Positions 1-11,362 of a DNA stretch of 64,000 nucleotides are shown one piece after another. The first letter of the stretch is position 1. Each line of letters begins with the position of its first letter. The translations under genes were made by a program, and so were the position numbers. The notes under the pieces were generated by a model that was given only the letters and a program-made list of their open reading frames with translations, had not been told where the DNA came from and did not search any database. Location of the stretch: NCBI GenBank assembly GCA_021018995.1, contig CM037586.1:10023328-10087327 (forward strand). The letters are read 5' to 3'. This stretch comes from Chloranthus sessilifolius. Lineage: Eukaryota > Streptophyta > Magnoliopsida > Chloranthales > Chloranthaceae.

Positions 1-249
1 CATCATTCTAGGAACCAATCACTCCTTGCATCTCAAAATTAGATATGAAATAGAGAGATTTAACTGCATGTGCAATGATGTGCTTATAATGAAAATATTT
101 TCCAACTGCCTCACATAATTGCTCATGGGTGTCCTAAAAAAAAAAAAACCTTTTAGAACCTTTTGCTTTGTGCTCGGATCTTCAAACATAAGTGCATCCA
201 ATGGACCAATTGTACGGTCCTTATCACTAATTGTCAATTTCCTAGTCTA
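1..249. other. Unassigned sequence
   Basis: I see no gene I can name here. A short open frame on the minus strand (19-237, 72 codons) contains the stretch TIGPLDALMFEDPS, which looks protein-like, but I cannot place it in a family and it has no continuation upstream. It may be a coding fragment caught beside the LINE that follows. A run of 13 A's lies near 138. Confidence 0.3.
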
Positions 250-1110
250 CAGTATAATGGGTATGATATTCCATATATTAATAGATGCATCCGGCGAAGT
301 TTATTTTGCAGAACACATTTATCTTATGGATACCATAGATGAGGATTGTCGCAGAAATGTAGCCAATCAGGATCTCAAGATTTGGATTTCACATGCCAAA
401 GATATTTTTTCTGTGAAATTTTTCTATTCGAATCTTCATCAATAGTCAAGGCAGAATCTGAATTGGGTAAAGATTTGGAAGAAAAAGATTCCTTCCAAAA
501 TCAAAATTTTTGGATGGAATATTGGTTGGGATAGAATCCTTACCATTGATCAGCTCAATCGAAGGGGGATGAATTTGAGAAATAGATGTGTTATGTGTCT
601 TCAAGGAGAAGAATCTGCAAATCATCTTCTTATTCATTGTTGGGTTGCTAAAAAAGTTTGGAATGTGGTCCTCCAGCAGTTTGAAATTTTATGGGTGTTT
701 CCGGAATCATGTGTTGATGTCTTAGCTGCTTGGGTTAGGGTCGGATTTGAAGGAATTAAGGGGGAATTCTGAAATTTTATGAATCTTGCTGTTATGGTCT
801 CTTTGGACAGAGAGAAGTAGTCGAATTTTTAATAGAAAAAGAAAGCTCGTTTCTATGATTCTTAAGGATGTTCGAGATTTAGTTTTAAATTGGATCAATA
901 TTGGATGTCGTTCAATGCATGATGAAGATGTAGACTTTATTCATGAATGGGATAGCCTGTGCATGTAGTTTTTCCTCTCGTGTATGATTGTACTTTCTTA
1001 TAGATTTGGCAGATCAGTTGACTTGGGGGTAAGGTTTTTTTGAGTGATGGGCAATTTTTATTAGGGTTGTATTATTTTTTTAATATAATAAAGGTTACTA
1101 GTTATGGATA
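250..1110 (+). mobile_element. 3' end of an L1-clade LINE (ORF2 C-terminus with RVT zinc-binding domain)
   Basis: The plus strand reads as the C-terminal part of a plant non-LTR retrotransposon ORF2. Recognisable in order are SVKFFYSNLHQ (about 412-442), then KIWKKKIPSKIKIFGWNIG (472-528), then the zinc-binding core NRCVMCLQGEESANHLLIHC (578-637) with its CxxC...HxxxxC spacing, and a basic tail that ends with a stop near 968. In plant LINEs this domain follows the reverse transcriptase. The frame carries an in-frame stop just after SNLHQ (443-445) and shifts after a stop at 770-772, so the copy is dead. No reverse transcriptase or endonuclease is present: it is 5'-truncated, as LINE copies usually are. 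An AT-rich 3' UTR with an AATAATAAAGG-like stretch follows to about 1110. The left edge is approximate. Confidence 0.82.
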
Positions 1111-2262
1111 AAAAAACAACATTATACAAGTGATTTCTGATAATCAGAGAATTATAAACCCACTTGGCGCTTACTTATGCGACCAATGATAGAGGAACAA
1201 AATTTAAATTGATTTCTGACAATCGAAGAATTATAAACCCATTGGTTGCTTACTAATCCGAAAAAGACCATCGTCTTCGTCGCCATGATGAAGGAATTCA
1301 CTATGAAAATAACGACTTACATTACAAGATTTGATACTCCATGAAATTGACTTAGAAAACATGATACACCAGAAAAATGAGTTGGGAGGAGGCATGTCCC
1401 ATTTGGACGAATGGAATTCCTCTACTTTTCCAACATCAAAGAAAAGATGGGGGCATCTCAACTTATTTTTACTGAAAGCGTTGTGGAGTGGTGCCACAGA
1501 GGTTGTTTGTGCAATAGAACCTTTGAGAACAACATTGAAGTTAGTCGATAGGGATGAAAAGCCGGTTATGGGTAAAATATATAAAGCAATGAGAACGGTA
1601 AAAAGGATAAAAAAGTGATGCCCAAAAGCTATAAGTTTCATGAGATTGCTAATGGGAGGCCCAATTCGGTATTGATTTACACAAAGCAGGTGATTTAAAT
1701 AAAAAATAATACACTAATATTTGTAAAATTATAGTTTTATAATTCTATCCTCTATGTATGGCTGGCTCAGCTGAACTCTTGGTTAGGCAAGAAATTAGGT
1801 GATCGTTGTGATGAAGCAACCATATCCATATCTAGATTGATCTTGGGTGATGACAAGGATGATAATGACGATTGATGGTGGCCACAAAGCTAGATAGATA
1901 TTGTAGCTATGGAGTTGGAAAAGAAAGTGATGAGGACCATCTCACTATTGGTGGTGATGGACGTAAATCAAAAGATGAGGACCGTCAAGCTACTAGTGGT
2001 GATATACTATGCTGGTAGGGTGCCAATTGTTGAGTATAACATGGATGATTGATTGAGGTCTACGTGGTTCGGGATAGGGTGCAAATAGATCCACAGATCA
2101 GTATGGTCATGGTTTTACATCGTATGGACAACCTTCCGAATGGGCTAATGGACCATTTACTGTTCAACTTGGCACGGTTGGACACCAGATCTTCCAACCT
2201 CCATCTTACTCGCAGTCGCTGTATATGGCACTCCACTTATTATGATTCCTCACCAAGATAAT
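1111..2262 (+). mobile_element. Decayed hAT-superfamily transposase fragment
   Basis: An open stretch at 1331-1618 reads EWNSSTFPTSKKRWGHLN, then IEPLRTTLKLVDRDEKPVMG and KIYKAMRTVKR. This is the conserved block of plant hAT transposases of the DUF659 type, where the usual text is EPLVxVLRLVDGDEKPxMGYIYEAM. A weakly readable continuation (WLAQLNSWLGKKLGDRCDEA, about 1754-1818) and an acidic/low-complexity stretch to about 2260 may be the decayed C-terminus. No BED finger, DUF659 catalytic half or terminal inverted repeats were found, so this is an internal relic. A near-repeat built on TTCTGAxAATCxxAGAATTATAAACCCA occurs at about 1134-1162 and 1213-1240 just upstream. A second, better preserved hAT lies at 19.3-21.5 kb. 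Confidence 0.62.
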
Positions 2263-3834
2263 GTTTAAGGCTGTGTTTGGGATTGTAAGTATGGGACTCT
2301 GTTTGATTGTAAGTGCTCTTAGGTCTTTCATAGAGTGAAAAAGATAAATTTGGTTCTCTTTAAAAGAACAATTTAAACCTGCTCTTTTAAATGAGCTGCT
2401 ATTTGGCTCCAAAGAGAAATCCCAACCACAGCCTAAGTTTCTCAACATGGTGACGGATTTCTTCCATACATTGACATGAGTTTTCTTGATACACCAGCTA
2501 TTGACAAAGACGGTCATGAGATTCTTATTTGGTAGATTGTGGTAGTTGAGGACTTGCTGATTCCTTTGATACATTGTATTAGTTTTAACACTCTGATTAT
2601 GTTTAATGTGCTGGTACTATTTAATTCTTTCGAAATTATGATTCATTTACTTGATGGTCTAATAATTTCAGCAATGACGGAGAACTAATTATTTGCGATT
2701 TGACTAATGAAATTTAGAAATTTCATTAATGAAATCTCAATGATCGATTTTATTGTTAAGAACAAAAGCTTATCTAAGGTACTTTTATTTGTGATTTTTT
2801 ATTCCCTCAACATGTTCAATGAAAATTGTAATATCTTTAGTACATGATGCCTTATGGTGTTGCAAAATGTGTTTTCAAAGCAAGTGGAGGTTGGCTAGAT
2901 TTTTAGAAAAATTTCAAATTGAGGATTAGCTGAGAGGTATGCATTTTGGAATTTTGTCCTCCAATATGGAACCTAGGATTTGCTCTATTGGTAATTGCTT
3001 TTCTTTACTTATATATTTTATTGTTTTACTTTTCCTTATAGAAAGGATGATTGATCAAAACATATTGCAGGGATTTATAGTATGGTGAAGGTATTACGAC
3101 CATTCGAGAGTTTGAGAAAGTCCTTGGTGAAGATAATAGTTTGAAAATGAAAAGGAGCGTTTGGTTCTCTCTATCTTGAGTTTGATGAAGTAATTATACC
3201 ATGAGAAAAGGAAAAAAAAGAAAATCAAATAATTCTACTATATATATATATATATATATATATATGAGCTCTTCCAGTTTGTTTCCTTGATTATGAATTC
3301 TATGGCAAGCATATATGTTTAAAATAAAACTACCATTCTATATTACCAAAAAAGAAAGATCCATAAGGCTAATCTATGAATTCCATGGCAAGCATATATT
3401 GTTTTAAACACTAGGATTTCTAACTAATAACTCTTCCCAACTCCAGCTATTATACACACCACATAATAAGTACTGATAAGGAGGGTGATATATTGTCCTG
3501 CACTTGAGTAATTTTGTATATAGAAGAAAATTCATTCTGTATTTTCTGCACTAAAGAGTAATTTTGTACATGAAATTATATGGAGCTGTTGTTATTACTA
3601 ATAAGGCTGTTCCTTTATGCCTGCCAATTCAATTTGGCTCTCCCTTCCAGCTCTGATGTCCAGTCTCATTTGCATCTTAAAGCCATGTTTTAAAATGGAA
3701 GATTTTTTAAGGATTATGATGCAATTAAGCATAAGAAGTTATGAAAAATCATTGGAACTGAATAAAGTTTTGAAGTAATATACAATTTTTTAGATTCAAT
3801 TCAATTTTTTAAAAAATTCTCCCTTTTTATTGCT
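2263..3834. other. Intergenic AT-rich stretch with a TA microsatellite
   Basis: No gene recognised. A (TA)n tract sits at about 3239-3265. Two near-copies of a block containing GAATTCTATGGCAAGCATAT (about 3293) and GAATTCCATGGCAAGCATAT (about 3378) lie about 85 bases apart, a small local duplication. Confidence 0.6.
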
Positions 3835-4140
3835 TTGGGATTGGCCAATCCGATCCACCGATACCAATCCGGATCGGTTTATGCCCAACTCCATCAAACC
3901 TCACCATTTGGTTCAACAATTGAATGTATTGTATACCAATCTTTTTTTTTTTGGATCGGTATTGTATACCAATCTTTTACACCAAATATCTCTATATCAC
4001 GGACTTTAAATCAGACGGCTTAGATATATAGATATGTTTTCAATGTGGCCCAAGTCCCAAACATACCAAGTCTTTATTTTAAATTAGGTGCAAAAACATA
4101 ATTTCCGGATGCAAATGGCTGCTCCCTTGAAATAATAATA
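3835..4140. repeat. Degenerate MITE-like sequence
   Basis: The stretch contains GATCGG/CCGATC words, a local direct repeat of ATTGTATACCAATCTTTT (about 3928 and 3961), and a tail with TTTAAATCAGACGGCTTAGAT. The tail resembles 26960-27080, including a shared GCAA...TGGCT(G)CTCCCT ending. I read this as decayed non-autonomous DNA-transposon sequence. No clean ends or target duplication were found, so the class is uncertain. Confidence 0.35.
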
Positions 4141-5872
4141 ACACAACCAACAATAATTGTGATAATAATTTAACAGAGTTAACCAAACTCACCATAAATT
4201 AAAGACAACAAGGTATCTAGACCCTTCGTCAGTGAGTGAATGCTGGGATGGGCTAGGTCACAGGCACGTTCTCACAAACACAACTTTCTGTGTCACATAA
4301 ACATGCACAAAGTCAATCCAAATATCACTCGGACCAACATTAGTTTTTGGCTTAGAAATGATCGGTGAACAAAAATATTGTTTCACCATTCTTATCTCTT
4401 ACCGTTGATCAAGGTGAAATAAAATTCTTCTTTTTTCCTTAAAAGACCCCCCAGTCAGAGGTGGACCCTACGGTGGCGTTGGGTGCCACATCACCATTTG
4501 AGTAAACTTTTTTTTTAAATAATAACACTTATGGTGTCTTTGGGCAAAAATATGGGTGCTGGTGTACAACATTTGAGCATAATCTATATTATTCTATGCT
4601 TCTTTGAAGTAAACCTTTCCAGCTAATGAATGCAAGCATATGTATCTGGTATTCTTTCACCATTTATTCTTTTTAATTCATGATATACTTATTTCTTCTA
4701 CTCTGCTTTATCAACATATTATATTTGCATGACTTTGGACTCGGTTCCCTCTGTCTCAGGAGTAGGTTTGATCTTGGTTCCAATTATTAGATTCACGTCA
4801 GGGTCAATCCAGTTATTTAAGCCCTCAACCCAAATCCAACCTCAGCTGCATTAGCAAAAACTCAAGAGTCAGGTTAGGTTGAGCAAACCTTGGTTAAAAT
4901 ATAAGGTAGGGGGACAGGGATGAGAAACTAAATCATGAATGGTCGAAAATCTGACCCCAACCCGACACATGGTTGGTCAGTTCGTTTCACTCAACCGTTT
5001 GCTTCCCCATCTATGTTTTCTAACCTTCTGAGTACAGGTGGCCAGGGAAACCTCTTAAATGGGCTCCTTATAGGCCCGAGCCCAGTCCCATTTGCCACAA
5101 CCTACTTCCGAGTTCTGACACCTGGAAGGAAAGCAAATCTTGAAGAACTTAAAATAGACTATGTAAACCCAGGCTCGTATTTCCATGGTGATTTGTGAAC
5201 CACACGTCCACAAAATTCTGTAAAGTCCTAATTAAAAGGCTATGAAGCGCCTTCTAGCTATTGAATCAGTTCAGACCTACTTTCATGAATCCAAGGTCAA
5301 TGAAATCTGTGTCAATCAACTAATGTGGGATTCTGAGGACAAAATAGTACTTTACAAAACGAGATAAAGATGCATCTGACCATCCCTCTTCCCTTCCCAT
5401 TCAATCTTCTGAAAGATTCACAATGAAAAAAAGATTACACTGAGGGAGCAAATAATGTTCGGGTCATCTGTACCACACTTGACATAGATCAACTCAGATC
5501 TTCCAATTGAAGATTGCATTAGCTGTAGGTCAAAAACTGCATCAACAAAATCAAAACCATCCAATCAAAATGCCTTTATAAGTAAGATTTGGTATTAGAT
5601 AACTAAAATGAGTAGCCAAGAGTTGGTTCAGAGGGGACTGCTTGGACAAGTGGTTTCATCAACTGTGCTAGGTGATTTGAAGAGCATGATCGAAATATTT
5701 ATCGTGTCAATTGGGACATTAAAATATTTCTATCATGTAATTCACAACAATCAACACATATAAATGGAGCACTAAAATTACTTCCCGAAACTTGCATCAT
5801 AGTAAAAGTGTTTACTGCTTCAAATCACATGATGGGAGAGGTTTTTTCGTCCCTATCTTCTACACCATAAAT
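4141..5872. other. Intergenic stretch, nothing assignable
   Basis: No gene recognised. An 87-codon open frame at 4935-5198 (plus) has no recognisable domain and unremarkable composition, and I do not call it a gene. No repeats with clear boundaries were seen. Confidence 0.5.
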
Positions 5873-6282
5873 CATGGTTGGAAAAATGCAAAAACTCGAT
5901 TCAACTCGAAAATCAGCTGAGTAACGTTGAGTAACGTTAACTCGAAGACTCGGATGAAACTTGCTCTAACTCGGTAATTTAATAAATATATATATTTTTA
6001 AATATGTATTTTATAAAAAGAAAAAGCAAATAAAAAATAAAAAAATTGTAAGGAAAAAGGTGGAAAGTTGTTTTGCAAAATGGGTAGTTAAATACTTTTT
6101 AAAACATATATATAGGATTTCTAAAGCCATATCCCATGAAGATTATTTACAAGGGTAGTTTCTGAACCCAGCTTGCTTTTCCTAGAGAAATCTTGACTCA
6201 ACCTTGGACTCAACTCGAAATCCCAGCAAGTCAAGTAACTCGGCTGAGTTAACTCATTGACTCGCCAAGTTTTAGAACTATG
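5873..6282. mobile_element. hAT-type MITE with repeated ACTCG words
   Basis: The left end CATGGTTGGAAAAATGC and the reverse complement of the right end (CATAGTTCTAAAACTTGGC) form imperfect terminal inverted repeats. The flanks CCATAAAT (5865-5872) and TCATAGAT (6283-6290) match at 6 of 8 positions, with both mismatches transitions, as expected for an aged 8-bp hAT target duplication. Both ends of the element are full of ACTCG/CGAGT words, the middle is AT-rich, and no protein is encoded. Dense short words near both ends are typical of hAT subterminal transposase-binding regions; that role here is inference. Confidence 0.6.
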
Positions 6283-7236
6283 TCATAGATCTTTAGATCA
6301 TTGTCTTCAAATCTCATGACACACTTGATGAAACCACATCATGTGTCAAAAAGTGACCCTAGAACCAAGTTTTTTGGCGCTCAGGTCAGGTACCCAATAC
6401 CATTTCTATAGGTAAAATGAATATGGTGGCAACACCACAACAGTCCACATTTTACGTAGAAAAGTGCATTGATCAGAATAGCTAGGACCATTTGATCAAG
6501 ATGCAATTTCGTAGATCTGAATGCCATTTTCATGCTTGTGCAGGGCCAACTGATACCGAAACTTATAACAATGAAATGAAACAGAGAGCCTAACATTTTC
6601 CAGTTTTCAATGAACAGTGGTTTAGTTTCTTACCTGTCAAGTTCCCAACACAACATTCCACATTGTATTTGGAGAGAGACAGTTTAGTAAAAACATTATT
6701 AAGCAGGTAGATGAAAAGGAAAACAAATCAGAAATTGGCCAACTTGTTGCTTACTTGGTTATGTAAAACCACCACTTGTACAGACAAAAGCCATAGACAG
6801 TAGTGAAAATCACCAATCTCACTGGGTAGATTCTAAACCTGCATAAATGATTCTAAATCTTTAATGAAAACGAAGCCTGATTATAAATGATTCTAAATCT
6901 TTAATGAAAACGAAGCCTGATTATAACAAAGTTGCTCATTTTATTGCTTTAAAATTGGAAAGTAGACAAGTGCAAGTTGGTCTCTTTTTCTCAAAAAGGG
7001 GAAGATATATTGGCAACAAGGCAATGGTTGGATCCAACCAGTTGAATCCCATGTGATGTTCAACAGGGTTTTAGAGCACTAGGATACAATGGAATCTTGA
7101 CGTTCACATCAACCTGTGAACATGGAACCTGTGGACCCCATATGGGATCCAATTGGTCTGACCAACCACAAACAAAGAGAAAACAAAAGATCCACACAAA
7201 TAAAGTGGAAAATTGTTTCTGCACAACATCTGGAGC
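6283..7236. other. Intergenic stretch with a 40-bp tandem duplication
   Basis: No gene recognised. A perfect two-copy tandem duplication of 40 bp occupies 6843-6882 and 6883-6922; each copy begins ATAAATGATTC and ends GCCTGATT. The perfect identity suggests it is recent. Confidence 0.7.
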
Positions 7237-7250
7237 AACAGTGAAAGTAG

Positions 7251-7340
7251 GGCTTCAGCCAGTAGCACAATGGTAGGTTGACAATATTGCAACCTCAAGG
7301 TTGCAGGTTTGATCTCAGCTTATCTAGATAAAAAAAAAAA
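7251..7340 (+). mobile_element. tRNA-derived SINE
   Basis: A pol III box A-like TAGCACAATGG (7263-7273) and box B-like GGTTTGATCTC (7306-7316) are 32 bp apart, the spacing of tRNA-derived SINEs, and the unit ends in an A-tract (7330-7340). The flanks AACAGTGAAAGTAG (7237-7250) and AACAGTGGTAGTA (from 7340) look like a target-site duplication. The region before box A and between the boxes does not fold as a tRNA gene, so I call a SINE and not a tRNA. Confidence 0.68.
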
Positions 7341-7341
7341 A

Positions 7342-7740
7342 CAGTGGTAGTATCTGCCATCAGGTTCCTTACCGCAAGTGGGCACGGAAATTTAGTAACT
7401 GGCACATCAGGTTCAAATCTTCATGCAAGACCAGTTCAATCTCGATGAAAGATCGTTTGTTAATTATCCAATAACCTATATTTGCTCCATTGCGTAAAAT
7501 GAAATGTTTGACCAAAAGAAAGAAATTGTAGCCTTTACGTCCAAAAGGTAACTTCTGCAAGTGTGAAATAGTATAGCTCGGAGGCACCACAGGAAAAAAA
7601 TTATTGACCTCTAACGTCAACTTGGGCCCATGTCAATAATCCACATCAAAATCTTCCGGATAGCCATCTTTACTATAACCATCTTACAGGACATCCGTCT
7701 TTTTTGACTCCTAACGCCCAGGCTCTTAAAGAGGATAACC
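7342..7740. other. Unassigned intergenic sequence
   Basis: An open frame of 83 codons on the minus strand (7369-7620) has no recognisable domain. The phrase AACCATCTTxAxTATAAC recurs near 7675 and 7737, leading into the tandem duplication that follows. Confidence 0.4.
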
Positions 7741-8303
7741 ATCTTTAATATAACAATCACAATCTAGTTTAAACCCAAAAACAAACTTCTGTAGCTGTTA
7801 AATGATAGAGCTTCAATGCACCCAGTGTAGTCATATGCTATCACATAATCGCATGATATCCTCCATCCATTTGGATGGTTATGTGATCACATGCTGAAAT
7901 ATGTGATCGCGAACTCATTATGTGATCACATCGTGCTCCAACGGTAAAAAAATATGACTGTTGGAGCACACTGATTATATATTTTTTTGAGGTCCCCTAA
8001 CCTCTATAATAGTATAGTAAACTATTTTTTATCTTTAATATAACAATCACAATCTAGTTTAAACCCAAAAACAAACTCCTGTAGCTGTTAAATGATAGAG
8101 CTTCGATGCACCCAGTGTAGTCATATGCGATCACATAATCGCATGATATCCTCCATCCATTTGGATGGTTATGCGTATGTGATCGCGAACTCATTATGTG
8201 ATCACATAGTGCTCCAACGGTAAAAAAATATGACGGTTGGAGCACACTGATTTTATATTTTTTTGAGGTCCCCTAACCTCTATAATGGTATAGTAAACTA
8301 TAT
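7741..8303. repeat. 290-bp two-copy tandem duplication containing a hairpin
   Basis: Copy 1 is 7741-8030 and copy 2 begins at 8031 with the same ATCTTTAATATAAC start and runs to about 8303. The copies differ by a small internal deletion and a few substitutions. Each carries a hairpin whose arms are GTGCTCCAACGGT and its near reverse complement around a short A-rich loop (about 7932-7968 and 8210-8246), and repeated GTGATCACAT / GTGATCGC words. The hairpin looks like the remains of a small inverted-repeat element caught inside the duplicated unit. Confidence 0.78.
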
Positions 8304-8710
8304 TTTTGAGGTACCCTACATATGCAATTTGGATATAGCCTTTCGGGAAATGGAAACAAGGGTCACTTCATAAATCAACCCAACGAATGAAGAGAAAAAT
8401 CTAGACAGGAGAACTGTACTTGTCATTGATAAATTCCATCATTTCTTGTTTTTTAATACCCTCGGAAGCATCCTTTTATTTCGAGAAAATGGAGAAAACC
8501 TGCAGTGCATGTACAGTAGAAAAAGCCGCATACTTGAGCAACTAAGGAGCAAAGAAGTACGGAGAAAAGTATTGTGGCATTGTGGCACCAGATAGAAGCC
8601 ATATGTAGTTCAAAAACCTTGACCTCAAACTCGAATAAGTCGACCAAAATATCCAACTCAAATCATATGTAGTCCAAAATATATACCTAGATCAACTGTT
8701 GTGTATATGG
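8304..8710. other. Unassigned intergenic sequence
   Basis: No gene recognised. A 67-codon minus-strand open frame (8453-8656) has no recognisable domain. Confidence 0.4.
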
Positions 8711-8950
8711 CACATCCCAAAATTTTGACAAATTTGGAATAATCCATCCAATCAAGAGTCCTTTTATATTGGACATTCAATCTATGCAATCTCTTTCAAT
8801 CTGTGTGCCAAGGGCGTGTGCGTGTGCGCACGCACATCCCAACATTTTGAAAATTTTGGAATGATCCATCCAATCAAGAGTCCTTATTTGTTGGCCAATC
8901 AATCCATACAATCTGTTTCATTCTTCGTGTTTGTGCAAGTACAAATAGAA
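8711..8950. repeat. ~123-bp tandem duplication
   Basis: CACATCCCAAAATTTTGAC (8711) and CACATCCCAACATTTTGAA (about 8834) start two diverged copies that both continue with GGAATxATCCATCCAATCAA and GAGTCCTT. A GTGTGCGTGTGCG alternating purine-pyrimidine tract lies between them. Confidence 0.7.
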
Positions 8951-8965
8951 ATGAAGGTGTTTCAT

Positions 8966-10412
8966 TGATGGTTTTATCAAAAATAATATTCATTATAATA
9001 ATATACATAATTTTTAATTGATATTTACTTTGCGAGAAATAGTACTTCAATATCTGATGATAACTACAACCCCAATGCCATTTGTAAATCTATGGATTGA
9101 TAGCGTTTGTTTTTTCAAAGGTCTACATGAAACATTGAAGGATAATATTAATAGTTGTGTCTATGCAAGAGACCCTACATGTTAAATATGACGATTCACT
9201 ATCATGTGGTTATCTCACATCTTTGATAGTCTCAATGGGTCAATTAACTTATTGTCATAGATCAGACTGGAATATCCCAAAGCAATCTGGTCTTGAGCTC
9301 TAGACAAGTTCATTATTTGACCATTTTCACTTGTATAACGGACATGAGATGTTCATTACTGTATTGCACAATTTTTTTTAATTATTTGATAATACATATT
9401 TGAATAATTAAATAATTTTTATTTAATAAGAACCGTTAGAACTCTTGTTAGGAGCATTTTAGTAAGACTAAGGTTGTCAGGATGTATTCATAATTATTAC
9501 AAATGATTAGGCTTTAAGTGACTGTGTATCACTTAACTTTGGTGCATAAGGGAAATATGCTATTACTACCTCATCTCTTTTCGAAAGATATGTGGTTATC
9601 TCACATCTTTGATAGTCTCAATGGGTCAATTAACTTATTGTCATAGATCAGACTAGAATATCCCAAAGCAATCTGGTCTTGAGCTCTAGACAAGTTCATT
9701 ATTTGACCATTTTCACTTGTATAACGGACATGAGATGTTCATTACCGTATTGCACAATTTTTTTTAATTATTTGATAATATATATTTGAATAATTAAATA
9801 ATTTTTATTTAATAAGAACCATTAGAACTATTGTTAGGAGCATTTTAGTAAGACTAAGGTTGTCAGGATGTATTCATAATTATTACAAATGATTAGGCTT
9901 TAAGCGACTCTGTATCACTTAACTTTGGTGCATAAGGGAAATATGCTATTACTACCTCATCTCTTTTCGAAAGATACTAGAGTTTAATTTTCAAAAGTAA
10001 AAACTTGTTATTTAAAATAGTGTTAGAGTTGTGATCGGAAACAAAAGTTTGACTTCCGACCACTAAAGAGTTTCTTCCTCATATTTACTAGAAAGCTTTC
10101 TTGAGAGAGAAACACCATTTTTTTTAGATCCTTCTTTTCTTTGAGTGAAAGATTAAAAAAAAAAAAAGATAATAGTTAACCTTGACAGGTACGAAACCTC
10201 AATACTATGATTTAGATAAATTCATTTTAATATTTCTGTTTCAGTCATTAAAAAGTTAATGATCTTAATGGATCATTCCCTAGTCCATTTATGAGATGGT
10301 ATAAATTCTGTGTCATCTATATGTGCAATGATTCTTCTTAATAAGGGTATTTTTTGTTTATTAAAAGGTTTTAAATCAATTTTTTTGTGCATAAAAATTG
10401 CACATTTTCTCA
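8966..10412 (+). mobile_element. LTR of an old retrotransposon with an initiator-Met-type primer-binding site (LTR copy 1)
   Basis: The sequence from about TGATGGTTTTATC (8966) to TTTTCTCA (10412) is followed one base later by TGGTATCAAAGC (10414-10425), one mismatch from the TGGTATCAGAGC primer-binding site complementary to tRNA-iMet. An inverted relative of the whole stretch lies at 11363-13652, which supports treating it as a repeat unit with TG...CA ends. It contains a 386-bp internal tandem duplication. The superfamily is not resolved; Copia is the more likely because of the primer type. No readable protein follows. It is a fossil, clearly old by its divergence from copy 2. Confidence 0.6.
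9204..9975. repeat. 386-bp tandem duplication inside LTR copy 1
   Basis: Two adjacent copies, 9204-9589 and 9590-9975, each start ATGTGGTTATCTCACATC and end TTTTCGAAAGAT. By eye they differ at about seven positions, so the duplication is much younger than the LTR, whose inverted relative at 11.4-13.7 kb has only one copy. Confidence 0.88.
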
Positions 10413-10509
10413 TTGGTATCAAAGCTTTTGGTTTTTGAATCAATACCTTTGATCTTATTATTTATTTATTTTTATATTTAATAAAAACATATATGTATGG
10501 GTACTACCT

Positions 10510-11232
10510 AAGGTAGTTAAGGCGGTGTGACGAGGTCATGGCGAAGAGGCTCGCTATAGCATGGTGTGACCATAGCGTAGCCATGGCTAGGCTATTTATT
10601 ATTGTTATTTAAAAAAAATATTTTAGCTATTAATTAGTAGTATTCCCTTTTTTTATATTTTTTATATAAGAAAAAAAAACATAGGAAGAAAAACATTCAA
10701 CTACTAAAGCATTATACTTTGATTCTAATATTGAGGATTCCATGTTCTAGGAATAAACAAATATCGATAAATACAAATCAAATGTGAAAAATTAACAAAT
10801 TTGCAACATGATAAGTATAAATAAATAAATATAAAATATCAATAAATATAAATTATTAAGAAATATGAAATATAAAGTACACATACGATAGTATCGCTGA
10901 TGCTGAGGTTTCGTCGACGCTGGTGTTGGTAGCTGCTGTGACAAGAGAGAGAGAGAGAGAGAGAGAGAGTCGAGGATTTTGTAACTTATAAGTTATGGTG
11001 TTGTAACTTGTAAGTTAACTTTTGTAACTTATATATTATAAAAATGTCATGACTTATAAGTATTATATGTTATTATTCAAAAAATTAAATAGTGTGCATA
11101 GCGACACCATAATGTTTTTCCATCATGACAACACTATGGCGTTACTATTTAGCCATAATGACTATTTGGTTATATATGGCATTCCCATCGCCATTCACCA
11201 TGGCGAGGCTATAGCGTGGCCTTGACAACCAT
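10510..11232. mobile_element. Mutator-type MITE, copy 1
   Basis: The ends AAGGTAGTTAAGG (left) and the reverse complement of the right end, ATGGTTGTCAAGG, form terminal inverted repeats that extend inward as imperfect GC-richer arms with GCGAxGxGGxTCGCTATAGC-like text. The flanks GGTACTACCT (10500-10509) and GGTACCACCT (11233-11242) match at 9 of 10, fitting the 8-11 bp duplications of Mutator-like elements. The interior is AT-rich with a (GA)n tract at about 10943-10969 and no coding capacity. A second copy lies at about 15050-16872. Confidence 0.7.
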
Positions 11233-11362
11233 GGTACCACCTTCCCTGGCGTTCCCATCTCAAAATCCCTGCACTCTCATAGCTCTTGTCGAGCGTTGAA
11301 ATAAAACACTTGAATGTTCTGTTTCTTATACAGTTTTTCTTTTTTTTTTAAATCAGTTCTAA

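Noticed and set aside
4935-5198. 87-codon open frame as a small gene
   Set aside because: No recognisable domain, no supporting context; length is within chance expectation.
7251-7340. Possible tRNA gene
   Set aside because: Box A and box B are present, but the flanking stems do not pair as a tRNA and an A-tail with a target duplication follows; called a SINE.
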